26,786 bases of DNA from a virus: positions 1-26,786 of IMG/VR virus record IMGVR_UViG_3300023196_001080; one strand, given 5' to 3'. The notes beneath the pieces were generated by a model. The model was not told the origin of the DNA, made no database searches, and saw only the letters and a list, made by a program, of their open reading frames with translations. This document shows positions 1 through 8,559 of the stretch, piece after piece. A program made the position numbers and the translations under genes. Each line of letters opens with the position of its first letter. The first letter of the stretch is position 1.

Positions 1-3000
1 AATATCCCACTGACTTTTAACAGTTGAATTTGAATTATGTGTTGTAAGTCTTAATGAAGCATCACCTACTGAATCATAGTTAAAGTCTGATCCACTTGGT
101 GTAGCACCATTAGTTTGACCACTCTTAGCATTAATTGTTACACGTGATCCTGTTCTACCAGCTGGATTCTCCCAGTTAGCTTCTAAGAATGTGTGATAAT
201 CATGCAAGTTGTCTGCGTATCTGTTATCAACATAACTTGATGCATCACCTGATTGAGCATAATCTCTTACTGGTCTTAAACTTATTGAGCCTGCTTGGTT
301 AGACGCTAATACTGTTGATCCGCTTTTACTTGCCAAGAACGTTTGTGGTATTGATCCACCTGATGGATCACCTTGAGCGTCTCCAACATATGGTCCGTTT
401 CTGTATGACGTTGCTGATGTGCTTTGGAAATACATATCAACGTTGGCCATTGTGCTAAGATCACCTACACCACCCACCATTGAGGTAATACTTGCTGGAG
501 GATTAAACTGGTCGGTGCCTGAAGTAGAAACAGTGCCACTTGACAGTGCGTTCCATGTGATACGTCCTGGAATATCTCCTGCACTTGCAACTGCTGTTGT
601 TGTCTTTGTGCCGCCCAGTAACTTAAAGTTTAAGTTAGGCGCACCCAAGAACTTCATGTCTACACTAGCATTGCCACCCTGTCCTAAGAATGTGCTCCAG
701 TTAGGGTAAGTTGTTTCACTTGCCAAACTGTTAGTTTTGAAGTTGTTAAACATTAACTTCATTTGAGGTTTAGTTTCTACATCACCAAAGTCTGTAAGAC
801 CGTCTTGTTCTACAGTCATACCCAATGTGGTTGTTGAAGGCAATGCGGCATCTGTGCCAATACTTAACAAGTCAGGTGTAACGTTTGCACCAATAAGCAT
901 TGCTCTAGTTGTTTTTATAGCACTATCTGGGCCAGTGTTTATATCTGCTACATGACGCATTACTATGTTAGCCATGTCCACAGTACTATCACCGTAACTT
1001 ACTCTGTCTAGCGTTACGTTAGCAAGTGATTCTTCTAAGTCATAACCATTAAACAAAGTTTGAGCATAATCAAATGTGAGTGCATTTGTTGAAGTATCAC
1101 CTGTTATAGCAAAACCAATATTTTGTGTGCTACTAAATGCACCTGGGATTAAAATAACTGCACCAGCAACGCCTGCCTTTAGTGGCTCGCTTAGTGTAAC
1201 TGTATTTCCGCTTATACCAGTAATGTGTCCACTAGGACTCAATAGTGTCGATGTGCTGGCAGTTGTTACATCATATACACGCCAACCTGATAAGTTAGCA
1301 AGTCCTGGCCAAGAGACACCGCCAAGTGTTGTGCCTGCAACTGTTAATGCATTTTCTAAACTGCTGTCACCTGCAAGATATCCTGCTGTTGTAAATGCGC
1401 CTCCGGCAGTTTCTATGCCTATGTATATGCCCGAAGGAGTTGACAATCCTAAACATGTCATTGAGGTTGCACCTGCACTTCCAAACATTGCTGTTAATAC
1501 TCTTGGAGCATTTGCAGTTGTTACGTTTGCAGTTCCAAAGTCAGCATCTGCTACACTGTAACCAGTTGTGTCTGCATCAAATATTCTACTTTCTGCACTA
1601 GCAACTGTTTTGTCTAACTGTATACCGCTTGTTTGACCTTTAAGTTGTAAAGGTTGAGCACTGTCACTGATAACATGGTCTGTAAGTACGTTGTCTGCAC
1701 TTACGTTAGCAGTTGTTGTTACATTGCCTGTTAAGTTAGGTAAAGCACCAGTGTATGCTAGTGTTTGAGCATCACCTCTAGCTGTTGTCCAGTATAAATT
1801 AGTTGAACCTTCTGCTAAATCATCAGTATCTTTTGTTGCTAGGCTTGTATCTGCTGGAGTGAATGTGAATACACCTGAAGTGTTATCATATGCTAAACTA
1901 CCATTACCACTTGCAGTTGTTGTGGTCGCACTTAGGTCTGTTAATTCTATCTTAGCACTAAGGTCTGCTGGAGCAAAAGTAAACACACCAGTTCCACTAT
2001 CATATGCCAAACTACCACTGCCACTAGCACTTGCTGTAGTTGTGCTTACAGACGCTCTACTTCTAGCATCTGTGTAATATAAATTAGTGCCTTCACTTAG
2101 GTCACTTGTTGACTTGCCTGTGAACGCTGTATTAAATCTTGCATCTGTATAGTATAAATTAGTGCCTTCTGCTAAATCAGTTGTGCTTGTAGGTATTGCA
2201 TACTCTGTGCTACCGTCATTGCTGATCTTCCATTTGTCACTGCCTTCATCCCACTTGATGTATGAGTTTGCTTCATCACCTCTGTCAATAAAGATTTGAC
2301 TGTTTGCACTTGGTGTGCCTACAGCACCGTATTGCATAGTGATATTTCTATCTTCGACAAATAAGTCTACTACTGTTTCTGAATTTATGTTTCCAGTAAC
2401 ATCTAAATTGCCACCAATTGTAGCGTTTCCGTTAACTATTAAACCTGTTGCACCTGTGCCTTTTAGTGTTACACCACTAATGTTTCCGTTGTGCGATGTA
2501 ATGTTAGTATTTGCTGAAATTTGATACTCGGAATATATGCCAGCGGCTCCGGAATTCGTAGAGCCAACATTTAACGCCGCATCGGCGTTTGCCAACGCTG
2601 ACACCCGGCCAACATTTATTGTCCCATCATAAACATTTATGTTGCCTCCATATGGTGGACCTGAATTAATAGGTTTGCCCATATGTATGTGACTGGATTG
2701 AATGTAAACTTGGCCATTTGCTTTTTCTACATCAATGTTACCATTAACAGTGAGAATTGCACTTGTGGTAATATTTCCTGCTGTGTCAATATCGCCTTGG
2801 TATGCACCAATGGCAGTGTTTGCTCTTGCTGTAGTATAATATAAGTTTGTGCCTTCACTTAGGTCACTTGTTGATTTATTACTAAGGTCTAAGTTAGTTC
2901 CAGTTTGTAAGTTTACTCTAGCGTCTGCCCTAGCATTTGTAAAGTATAAATTAGTTGAACCTTCTGAAAGGTCGTCTGTGGTCTTGCCACTGAATATTGC

Positions 3001-3336
3001 GGCTTCATCAACGCTGATTTGACCATTTGCTTCTAAGTTGATTGGTGATACATTTGAAAAATGTCCAATAACTTGTGTGGGTGCGGCGGCTATTCTTGCG
3101 TTTGCTTCTGTTTGATCTGGACCAGTGTATGTAAATACACCAGTTGTATTACTGTATGTTAAACTACCATCGCCACCAGTGTCTGTTACACTTAGAGCCG
3201 ATCTAATCACAGTGTTTGATGCTACAACACTCTCTCCTACAACAATTGTAGAAGGTGTGCTAGTTACTGAAATTACATTACTTTGGGTATTTACATCCAC
3301 ATTACTAAAGGATGTCTGTACGGTTATATTAGACAT
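1..3336 (-). CDS. Large repeat-containing tail fibre / virion structural protein (3' end beyond the window)
   Basis: The frame is open from an ATG at 3336 to the window edge: 1112 codons with no stop, so the C-terminus is missing. AAGGAGAT lies just upstream of the ATG. Five imperfect copies of a unit like DLSEGTNLYYTTARA occur (near 2940-2985, 2840-2885, 2150-2190, 2080-2120 and 1790-1830). Three copies of a second unit like GSLAYDSGTGVFTF occur near 3125-3190, 1975-2045 and 1860-1930. The composition is rich in Thr, Ser, Gly, Asn and Ala, with few Cys and no membrane segment, as expected of an extended beta-rich fibre. Similar repeats occur in large structural proteins of marine phages (recalled, not searched). 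It is the last gene of the tail module, after a small structural gene and a fibre-chaperone-like gene, so a distal fibre or adhesin is the best guess. The receptor cannot be inferred. Confidence 0.8.
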   Translation of the reverse strand, partial: MSNITVQTSFSNVDVNTQSNVISVTSTPSTIVVGESVVASNTVIRSALSVTDTGGDGSLTYSNTTGVFTYTGPDQTEANARIAAAPTQVIGHFSNVSPINLEANGQISVDEAAIFSGKTTDDLSEGSTNLYFTNARADARVNLQTGTNLDLSNKSTSDLSEGTNLYYTTARANTAIGAYQGDIDTAGNITTSAILTVNGNIDVEKANGQVYIQSSHIHMGKPINSGPPYGGNINVYDGTINVGRVSALANADAALNVGSTNSGAAGIYSEYQISANTNITSHNGNISGVTLKGTGATGLIVNGNATIGGNLDVTGNINSETVVDLFVEDRNITMQYGAVGTPSANSQIFIDRGDEANSYIKWDEGSDKWKISNDGSTEYAIPTSTTDLAEGTNLYYTDARFNTAFTGKSTSDLSEGTNLYYTDARSRASVSTTTASASGSGSLAYDSGTGVFTFAPADLSAKIELTDLSATTTTASGNGSLAYDNTSGVFTFTPADTSLATKDTDDLAEGSTNLYWTTARGDAQTLAYTGALPNLTGNVTTTANVSADNVLTDHVISDSAQPLQLKGQTSGIQLDKTVASAESRIFDADTTGYSVADADFGTANVTTANAPRVLTAMFGSAGATSMTCLGLSTPSGIYIGIETAGGAFTTAGYLAGDSSLENALTVAGTTLGGVSWPGLANLSGWRVYDVTTASTSTLLSPSGHITGISGNTVTLSEPLKAGVAGAVILIPGAFSSTQNIGFAITGDTSTNALTFDYAQTLFNGYDLEESLANVTLDRVSYGDSTVDMANIVMRHVADINTGPDSAIKTTRAMLIGANVTPDLLSIGTDAALPSTTTLGMTVEQDGLTDFGDVETKPQMKLMFNNFKTNSLASETTYPNWSTFLGQGGNASVDMKFLGAPNLNFKLLGGTKTTTAVASAGDIPGRITWNALSSGTVSTSGTDQFNPPASITSMVGGVGDLSTMANVDMYFQSTSATSYRNGPYVGDAQGDPSGGSIPQTFLASKSGSTVLASNQAGSISLRPVRDYAQSGDASSYVDNRYADNLHDYHTFLEANWENPAGRTGSRVTINAKSGQTNGATPSGSDFNYDSVGDASLRLTTHNSNSTVKSQWDI

Positions 3337-3347
3337 ATACTATCTCC

Positions 3348-3893
3348 TTAAGTTGTTACGATGCTTGTAAAGCCAGCTGGATTATCAGCTGAAGTTGGGT
3401 CTCCTGGTGTTCTATCTGGCGAGTAACGTTCAACAATAGCAAATCTGTGACTGTCAGTTCTTGGTGGAGTACTGGCATCAGTCCAAGTAAATTCTAGTAT
3501 TGTTAACACCACATTAGTTCTTGCACTTGGAGTAATAAATCCTGTTGTTGGATATCTATTAGCTGGTATTGTAAAAGTAACTTCACCGCTGGCAGCCTGT
3601 GCAGTATCTATTTGTCCACTGCTTATTGTTACTTTTGAATTGCCTGCTAGGTCAATATTTGCGAAATAGCCTGTTACTGTTGAAGCGGCATAGTTTGGTG
3701 CTCCGTCAGCCACGTTGTAACTTAATGTGTCTACATTAACAATGCTGTAATCAGCACCAAATGTGTATGCAGTTACATTTGTGTTAAAATCATATGTGAA
3801 TGATTGTGTTTGTTCGGGAAGTAATTCTAAATTAATTACGTTGTCTGCGCCACCCAAAAATTGTTTAGCGTCTAATACTCTGCCTGAGGCCAT
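3348..3893 (-). CDS. Putative virion structural protein next to the tail fibre
   Basis: A 181-aa product starting MASGRVLDAKQFLGG, with TTAGGAGACGAAC as ribosome-binding site. I do not recognise a family. The sequence is beta-rich, with many Thr/Val/Asn residues, no signal peptide and no membrane segment. The C-terminal third, around TILEFTWTDAS and HRFAIVERY, looks like a compact beta domain. It lies between the fibre-chaperone-like gene and the giant fibre gene, and has its own leader with an NATAAATA motif and a hairpin. A baseplate, fibre-base or decoration protein is plausible from position alone. Confidence 0.6.
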   Translation of the reverse strand: MASGRVLDAKQFLGGADNVINLELLPEQTQSFTYDFNTNVTAYTFGADYSIVNVDTLSYNVADGAPNYAASTVTGYFANIDLAGNSKVTISSGQIDTAQAASGEVTFTIPANRYPTTGFITPSARTNVVLTILEFTWTDASTPPRTDSHRFAIVERYSPDRTPGDPTSADNPAGFTSIVTT

Positions 3894-3914
3894 GTTCGTC
3901 TCCTAATGGAACTT

Positions 3915-3938
3915 CCTAATAGAGTAATCTCTACTAGG
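3915..3938 (-). other. Leader hairpin upstream of the 3348-3893 gene
   Basis: Two 10-nt arms (minus strand CCTAGTAGAG and CTCTATTAGG) pair over ten positions with one G-T wobble and enclose an ATTA loop. The hairpin lies in the 5' leader between the NATAAATA motif and the ribosome-binding site. No long T tract follows on the minus strand, so it looks more like an mRNA-stabilising or processing element than a terminator. On the plus strand a CGTTTTATTG run follows, which would be a weak terminator. Confidence 0.45.
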
Positions 3939-3955
3939 CGTTTTATTGTTTCTTA

Positions 3956-3963
3956 TATTTATC
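3956..3963 (-). promoter_or_regulatory. Late-type promoter motif GATAAATA
   Basis: GATAAATA on the minus strand, 62 nt before the ATG at 3893 and just beyond the stop of the preceding gene. It matches the NATAAATA late-promoter consensus of T4-like phages and lies in the only sizeable gap of the tail-tip region. It would allow separate transcription of the fibre genes. Confidence 0.5.
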
Positions 3964-3973
3964 CAGATTATGT

Positions 3974-4177
3974 TTAACTGGGCTGTGTTGGCCAAGTTAC
4001 GTCTTCTAACGACGTTGAATCTGGATAAGTTGCTGGTATGTCTCTTAATGCTTGTCTATATGTTTGCCATTCTGTTTTTTTACTATCACTAAGTGGCGAA
4101 TCAATTGTTTGTGTCCAATCTGATTGTGCTATATAATAATCTCGCATTTGTCTAACTGTGTGACTACTTCCTGCCAT
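3974..4177 (-). CDS. Tail fibre assembly chaperone-like protein
   Basis: A 67-aa protein. It carries the pattern typical of small tail-fibre assembly proteins: VRQMRDYYIAQSDWTQ, then PLSDSKKTEWQTYRQALRDI, and a terminal WPTQP. In known families of this type (phage tail assembly chaperone, PF16778-like) the R-x-x-RD...sDWTq...W..YRqaLRDi...WP pattern forms the conserved part of a protein that helps fold or attach fibres. Here the conserved domain is essentially the whole protein. AGGAGAAAAAAT precedes the ATG. It lies just upstream of the two fibre-region genes, consistent with that role. Confidence 0.7.
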   Translation of the reverse strand: MAGSSHTVRQMRDYYIAQSDWTQTIDSPLSDSKKTEWQTYRQALRDIPATYPDSTSLEDVTWPTQPS

Positions 4178-4190
4178 ATTTTTTCTCCTA

Positions 4191-5369
4191 TTATATTGGG
4201 TCTCTACTTAAAACTGATATAAACCCAGAATCAAACGTTCTTGTGGATGCATTATGAGCTTGAGTTAAATCCAATACTCCAGTTGCTTTAATTTCAACAT
4301 TACTTGCTCCAGTGTTAACAGTGTAATTTAATGTTAAATGTTGGTGCATTGGGAGTGTAGTAAAAGCGCCATCATTATGAACAGCACTATATGTAGTACT
4401 AGATCCACTAGCATAATTGACTGTGACATCATAATACAATATAGTTCGTTGTTGTCCTGACGTTACAACCGGCCCTTGGTATATATAATCATAATGTGCT
4501 TCTGCTATTAAAGTCCATGTTCCTATATCACTCTCTGTTAATGGGAATTTTTTTACTGGCAATGATACATTTGCATTCAGGGTTCCTACGGCTACATTAC
4601 CCATATAACTGGCTATACTTGCTCCGCCATTTTCTAACTTGAGGGATGAAATTGATGCATTTGCTATAGGGCCACCGCCATATTCGTAATTACCAGTTAC
4701 GTTAGCGCCTCCGTCAATTGACCCGTCTGTTATAGCCGTTCCAGGCACTGAACCTGTTCTTACAGCACCTCCATCAATAATATCTGAATACTCTTCTGGT
4801 TCAAACTCAATATCATCTAATGCTGGTTTTCTAAATGGTATTCTGTCGTTGTAAGTTTCATTGCTCCATTCTATTGCAGTGATATTTAACATCAGTATGT
4901 CATCGTCCATTGTTTCACGAACTCGCACCACTCTAAATGTTTTTTCTGAGAAACCGTAATCACTGTTAGTTACTTTGATAATGTCGCCGGGCTCAACTCC
5001 CAAGCCAGTATAATCTGATGTGAAGCTGACTACTTTGTCTAATCTATTTTGTTTTAATTCAACGTCTGCTTTTCTTTGTGCTTCACTGGCACTGTCACAC
5101 AATGGATAACTAAGTTCCATTTTGTGTTTGGTTTCATTTGTGTTTAATTGCTGTTGTGGTGTATACACAATAATGTCTTCTTTGACACTGTTATGATTCT
5201 TTTCTATATATTGTGCTCTGGCACTGTTGTAATAAGTTGTGATGTCACTGGTTGTGATTTTAATTTCACCTACTATGTTATCATCACTAAACACTTTAGC
5301 ACCACTAATGTTTGCATTTGCATTTGGAATAGCCTTCCATCTTCCTTCCGGCAATTCCCAATTTAGCAT
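4191..5369 (-). CDS. Tail tip protein, C-terminal part (gpJ-like)
   Basis: The product is about 392 aa if the ATG at 5369 is used. The frame is also open from a TTG at 5387 and a little further upstream, so the start is uncertain and no good ribosome-binding site is seen. The ATG overlaps the stop of the upstream gene (ATGCTAA), which allows re-initiation. The N-terminal half, from LNWELPEGRWK through VEPGDIIKVTNSDYG to FRVVRVRE, resembles the domain that follows the hub in gpJ-like tip proteins. The C-terminal half (GSVPGTAITDGSIDGG, then Asn/Gly-rich sequence) looks like fibre-type sequence. With the upstream 637-aa product it totals about 1030 aa, close to the size of lambda gpJ. I read the two as one functional tip protein encoded in two frames. 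Confidence 0.65.
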   Translation of the reverse strand: MLNWELPEGRWKAIPNANANISGAKVFSDDNIVGEIKITTSDITTYYNSARAQYIEKNHNSVKEDIIVYTPQQQLNTNETKHKMELSYPLCDSASEAQRKADVELKQNRLDKVVSFTSDYTGLGVEPGDIIKVTNSDYGFSEKTFRVVRVRETMDDDILMLNITAIEWSNETYNDRIPFRKPALDDIEFEPEEYSDIIDGGAVRTGSVPGTAITDGSIDGGANVTGNYEYGGGPIANASISSLKLENGGASIASYMGNVAVGTLNANVSLPVKKFPLTESDIGTWTLIAEAHYDYIYQGPVVTSGQQRTILYYDVTVNYASGSSTTYSAVHNDGAFTTLPMHQHLTLNYTVNTGASNVEIKATGVLDLTQAHNASTRTFDSGFISVLSRDPI

Positions 5370-7276
5370 ACAACCACTGTGCCACAATATTTGTTTTTGT
5401 ATATCTTGAACTGTTTATCTGCTTTAACAAGTCCATTAATGGTCATGTTCTTTTCTTCACCTAACACAATTGTGTCGCCACTGGTGTTCTGTGAACTCAT
5501 TACTGCATTTCCTACCAATACATTACTGTATAGCAAATTAGCATGACTGGTCATGTTTGCAGTGCCTGGGAATCTAGTTGCTAAATCTACGTTTGCATTT
5601 GTAAAAGGCCAACCGTTATTCCAAATAATACCAATGTCATCATTGTCAAAGGCAAAACGTTTTGCTTGAGCAACTGCTGTTGAAGGTTGCACATTGTATT
5701 CAGTGCTTAATGAAGCATTACCCATATCAATGTTTGCAAAATCTGGCACAACAATTTTTTCTTTAACTGGAATGTCAAACTGTTTATAACCTGCACCAGT
5801 TACACTAACGTTGCTGGCAACTGTGTAAACAAATGGAGAACCTTCTGGTCTAATTTTGTCACCTTCAACAAATAAGTTTGTTATTGTTGCAGTTGGTGTT
5901 AAATTTGCATCAATGACAAAATTACGTAAGGTTCCAGGTGTTGAAAATGCTGTAAAGTAGTCATCGCCTGGGAATATTGTGCCGTTCATTACATTTGCAG
6001 TAGCTGGCACTCCACTAATATTTGATCCTGCAGGCACTAATCTAGCAATATCTATAAAGCCAGTAAATGTATTTTGTGCTGTGGATGAATTACCACTTAT
6101 AATGTTTGTGCAATTTGCACCTTGTGTTGCGGCGTTTGCCCAGAATACTTTTACTCTGTTAACGCCTAGACTGATTAAGTCACTGCTTGTTGCTGTGTTA
6201 ATACTGTTGTTGCCAGCATATCTCAAGTTAGCAGTGTGGACTACATTTTCAACATCACTTTGACCAATAGTTATATTGCTGTAAGTTGCATTGCCTATAG
6301 CACCGTTTAAAACTAATGTTGGATATAATGTAGCATTGGCAATATTGGCATCGCTTATGTTGGCATTATCTGCCGCTATACTACTGGTAAACAATCTTGT
6401 TTCATCTGCAATACTTTTTAAACTGTCTACACCAGCACCCACAAGAGTGTCAGTACTGATTGTGGTTGTTGGGTATGCCGCCCCGTATCTCTCATTTGTC
6501 AAATAGTCATACATCACATCGCCAGGGTTATTAGCAGTGCTGTTTGTGATATCAAACGTCCATGTGCCTAATCCTTGCACTCCGTTTTCGCCATCATATG
6601 TTTGCTTGATTAGAGCAAATACTGTTCCTCTGGCTTGCACTTGAGTGTTTGCCCAATTGGTCATAAATGTTCTTGCACCACCGTATGTTGCATCAACACC
6701 TGGTTGTATTTTGTCAATTGGTGTGTCTACATCTCCTTGATAGAGATATACTTGAGTATTTTCATTGTATTTTGTAGTAACATTGCCGTCACTGAGTATA
6801 GCGTTAGCAACTGATCCATTTGCATTTAAGTTAAGTTTAGCGTCATTAAAGTATACTTCATTTAACACATAATCAGCATTACCATTAATGCCAGTGCCTG
6901 TTCTTTCTGTCAACATCAATGCTGTGGTTAATGTTGTGCCACCACCTGTTAACTCTGAATCAAACACTGCACCTCTAACTTGACATTGTCCATACAGTAT
7001 AGGAATACCTGCTTGAGGATCTGTGCTTAATTGGTAAGTGCCATCACCAGTTGGCATTGAGTTTATGTTTACGCCATCTGCACTGTTGCCGCCTGTTGCT
7101 GGTGGACTTTGAGGTGGACTAAGAGGTTCTACTTCGTTTGTTTCAGGTGCATTTACGTCTGCTAATTGATTACGCAAACCAATTTGTTCTGCTGTTATTA
7201 AATTACGGTTAGCCACACGACTTGGTCCGCCGCCACCATTCATTTGATTTATTGGGCCAAATAAGAACTTACTCAT
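5363..7276 (-). CDS. Tail tip protein, N-terminal part (gpJ-like)
   Basis: A 637-aa product. AGGATAAC lies upstream of the ATG and overlaps the end of the previous gene. The N-terminus carries a Gly/Pro-rich linker, then the segment ISTDPQAG-like/IPILYGQCQVRGAVFDSE and TERTGTGINGN, which is the usual start of the hub domain in gpJ-type tip proteins. A second recognisable stretch is FALIKQTYDGENGVQGLGTW followed by PGDVMYDYLTNERYGA. The middle is Asn/Ala-rich. The protein ends abruptly with KIYKNKYCGTVVVC, a poor C-terminus for this family, while the next frame resumes with a gpJ-like continuation. Role by family: central tail-tip hub contacting the host and the tape measure. Confidence 0.65.
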   Translation of the reverse strand: MSKFLFGPINQMNGGGGPSRVANRNLITAEQIGLRNQLADVNAPETNEVEPLSPPQSPPATGGNSADGVNINSMPTGDGTYQLSTDPQAGIPILYGQCQVRGAVFDSELTGGGTTLTTALMLTERTGTGINGNADYVLNEVYFNDAKLNLNANGSVANAILSDGNVTTKYNENTQVYLYQGDVDTPIDKIQPGVDATYGGARTFMTNWANTQVQARGTVFALIKQTYDGENGVQGLGTWTFDITNSTANNPGDVMYDYLTNERYGAAYPTTTISTDTLVGAGVDSLKSIADETRLFTSSIAADNANISDANIANATLYPTLVLNGAIGNATYSNITIGQSDVENVVHTANLRYAGNNSINTATSSDLISLGVNRVKVFWANAATQGANCTNIISGNSSTAQNTFTGFIDIARLVPAGSNISGVPATANVMNGTIFPGDDYFTAFSTPGTLRNFVIDANLTPTATITNLFVEGDKIRPEGSPFVYTVASNVSVTGAGYKQFDIPVKEKIVVPDFANIDMGNASLSTEYNVQPSTAVAQAKRFAFDNDDIGIIWNNGWPFTNANVDLATRFPGTANMTSHANLLYSNVLVGNAVMSSQNTSGDTIVLGEEKNMTINGLVKADKQFKIYKNKYCGTVVVC

Positions 7277-7282
7277 ATACTG

Positions 7283-7897
7283 TTATCCTGTTTTACCAAA
7301 TGCAAACTTTTTGCCGTTCAATGCACTTACTCTATCCATAATAGGATCTCTGCTTAATCCTAATGTAAATCTATAATAATCATTAAAGTCATCTGGGTTA
7401 GTTTTTCTGCCACGACTTTCTGTTCGCTTGACACCAAACAAGTTACTTAATTCAAATATGATTGTGTCAGTGTGGTCACCGCCCATTTGTGGGAAACTTT
7501 CTGCAAAGTTTATATTTCTCACAACACCTTTGTATGCTGGATAAAACTTACCGCTAGATCCAATATCTCCTATGCTTGTTTCACTTAACCCTCTGGTGAT
7601 AATTGCGTCACCGCCTTTTGCGTCATTTTGCAATGCAATAGCTTTTAAGTTAGGACCGCTGTCAGGTATTATACCTGACACGATAATGCTTGTAGCGACC
7701 TCTCCGGGGCTTATATCAGCCTCTAATTGCCCAACGTCTACTAAATTTCCTAGCCCTTGATATGTGTTTGCACCGTTACCACTATCGTAACTAATATCAG
7801 TTGGTAAGTCACTCATATAATAAGTTGTGCCGGCTAAACTTATATCAATTAAATATGCATGGTATAAATGTGGGCCTGTTAGTGTTGGGTAAGCCAT
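7283..7897 (-). CDS. Minor tail / tail-tip protein
   Basis: A 204-aa protein whose ATG overlaps the previous stop (TAATG), with GGAGG 12 nt upstream. It begins MAYPTLTGPHLYHAYLIDI and contains LPTDISYDSGNGANTYQGLG, a pattern typical of small tail-tip proteins that begin with a beta-barrel domain (compare lambda gpL or DUF2163 N-termini; recalled, not searched). It lies between the 220-aa tail protein and the gpJ-like hub, where distal-tail to hub adaptor proteins are found. No Cys cluster suggests an Fe-S protein such as gpL. Confidence 0.55.
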   Translation of the reverse strand: MAYPTLTGPHLYHAYLIDISLAGTTYYMSDLPTDISYDSGNGANTYQGLGNLVDVGQLEADISPGEVATSIIVSGIIPDSGPNLKAIALQNDAKGGDAIITRGLSETSIGDIGSSGKFYPAYKGVVRNINFAESFPQMGGDHTDTIIFELSNLFGVKRTESRGRKTNPDDFNDYYRFTLGLSRDPIMDRVSALNGKKFAFGKTG

Positions 7898-8559
7898 TAA
7901 GTTATGACCTCCATTAATTGCATTTCACCACCCCACTCAACATAACGACCTGGCGTTAATGAATAAGGTGGTTGATCAATCATTTTAACTGTGAATGTTA
8001 CATCGTTACCATACAGTACGTTTGCACCTAGGTTAACTTCTATCGGCGTTCTGTGTGTTTTTATTGTAACAGTAGGGCTAGTCCCTTTTGTTACTGTTTC
8101 AACTGCTTGATAAGGATATGTAGAATTAGCGGCTTGTATAAAGTCACCAGCTTCTACTATCACTGTGTCAGCGCCTCCAACAACGTTGGTTGTGTTTATG
8201 CTGATACTGCCAGTGCCGTCTCCAGGTCCAACTTGATCTGCGGCAACAATATAAGTTAAGTTTTGATCTGACGTGGATAAATTACCTTGATATTCTTGTA
8301 TCCATGCACCACCAGCCACGTTGCTCAGTTTAATTTGTTCTTCAGTTATTCTACCTTGCACGTCATAGCTAGTTAACAATGATCTAGTGTTGGTGTTATC
8401 ATATCTGTAACCTGGATTTAATCCTACAACAAATTTGTAGATGCTGATAGCTCTACTTTGTGTTCTTAATTTTTGTCCTCTACTCACGCTCATTGAAGTA
8501 GGAACTGCTTTGTCCATTGTTATTGATGTTGCGCCATCAAGTAATTCTTGTATAGCCAT
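7897..8559 (-). CDS. Minor tail protein, probable distal tail component
   Basis: A 220-aa protein directly after the tape measure. Its ATG overlaps the tape-measure stop (TAATG), and its AGGAG ribosome-binding site encodes the end of the tape measure. It is beta-rich and ends with TPGRYVEWGGEMQLMEVIT. No family motif is certain. In long-tailed phages the gene after the tape measure usually encodes the distal tail protein or gpM-like tip protein, so the call rests on position and on its secondary-structure character. Confidence 0.55.
   Translation of the reverse strand: MAIQELLDGATSITMDKAVPTSMSVSRGQKLRTQSRAISIYKFVVGLNPGYRYDNTNTRSLLTSYDVQGRITEEQIKLSNVAGGAWIQEYQGNLSTSDQNLTYIVAADQVGPGDGTGSISINTTNVVGGADTVIVEAGDFIQAANSTYPYQAVETVTKGTSPTVTIKTHRTPIEVNLGANVLYGNDVTFTVKMIDQPPYSLTPGRYVEWGGEMQLMEVIT

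Noticed and set aside
1076-1561. 161-aa plus-strand open frame opposite the fibre
   Set aside because: Antisense to the repeat-rich fibre frame, which stays open for 1112 codons; composition is that of a shadow frame.
5385-5400. Canonical -1 slippery heptamer at the tail-tip gene overlap
   Set aside because: The nearest run in the right phase is C AAA AAC, which does not meet the X XXY YYZ rule because the first base is C; frameshifting there is not supported by sequence alone.
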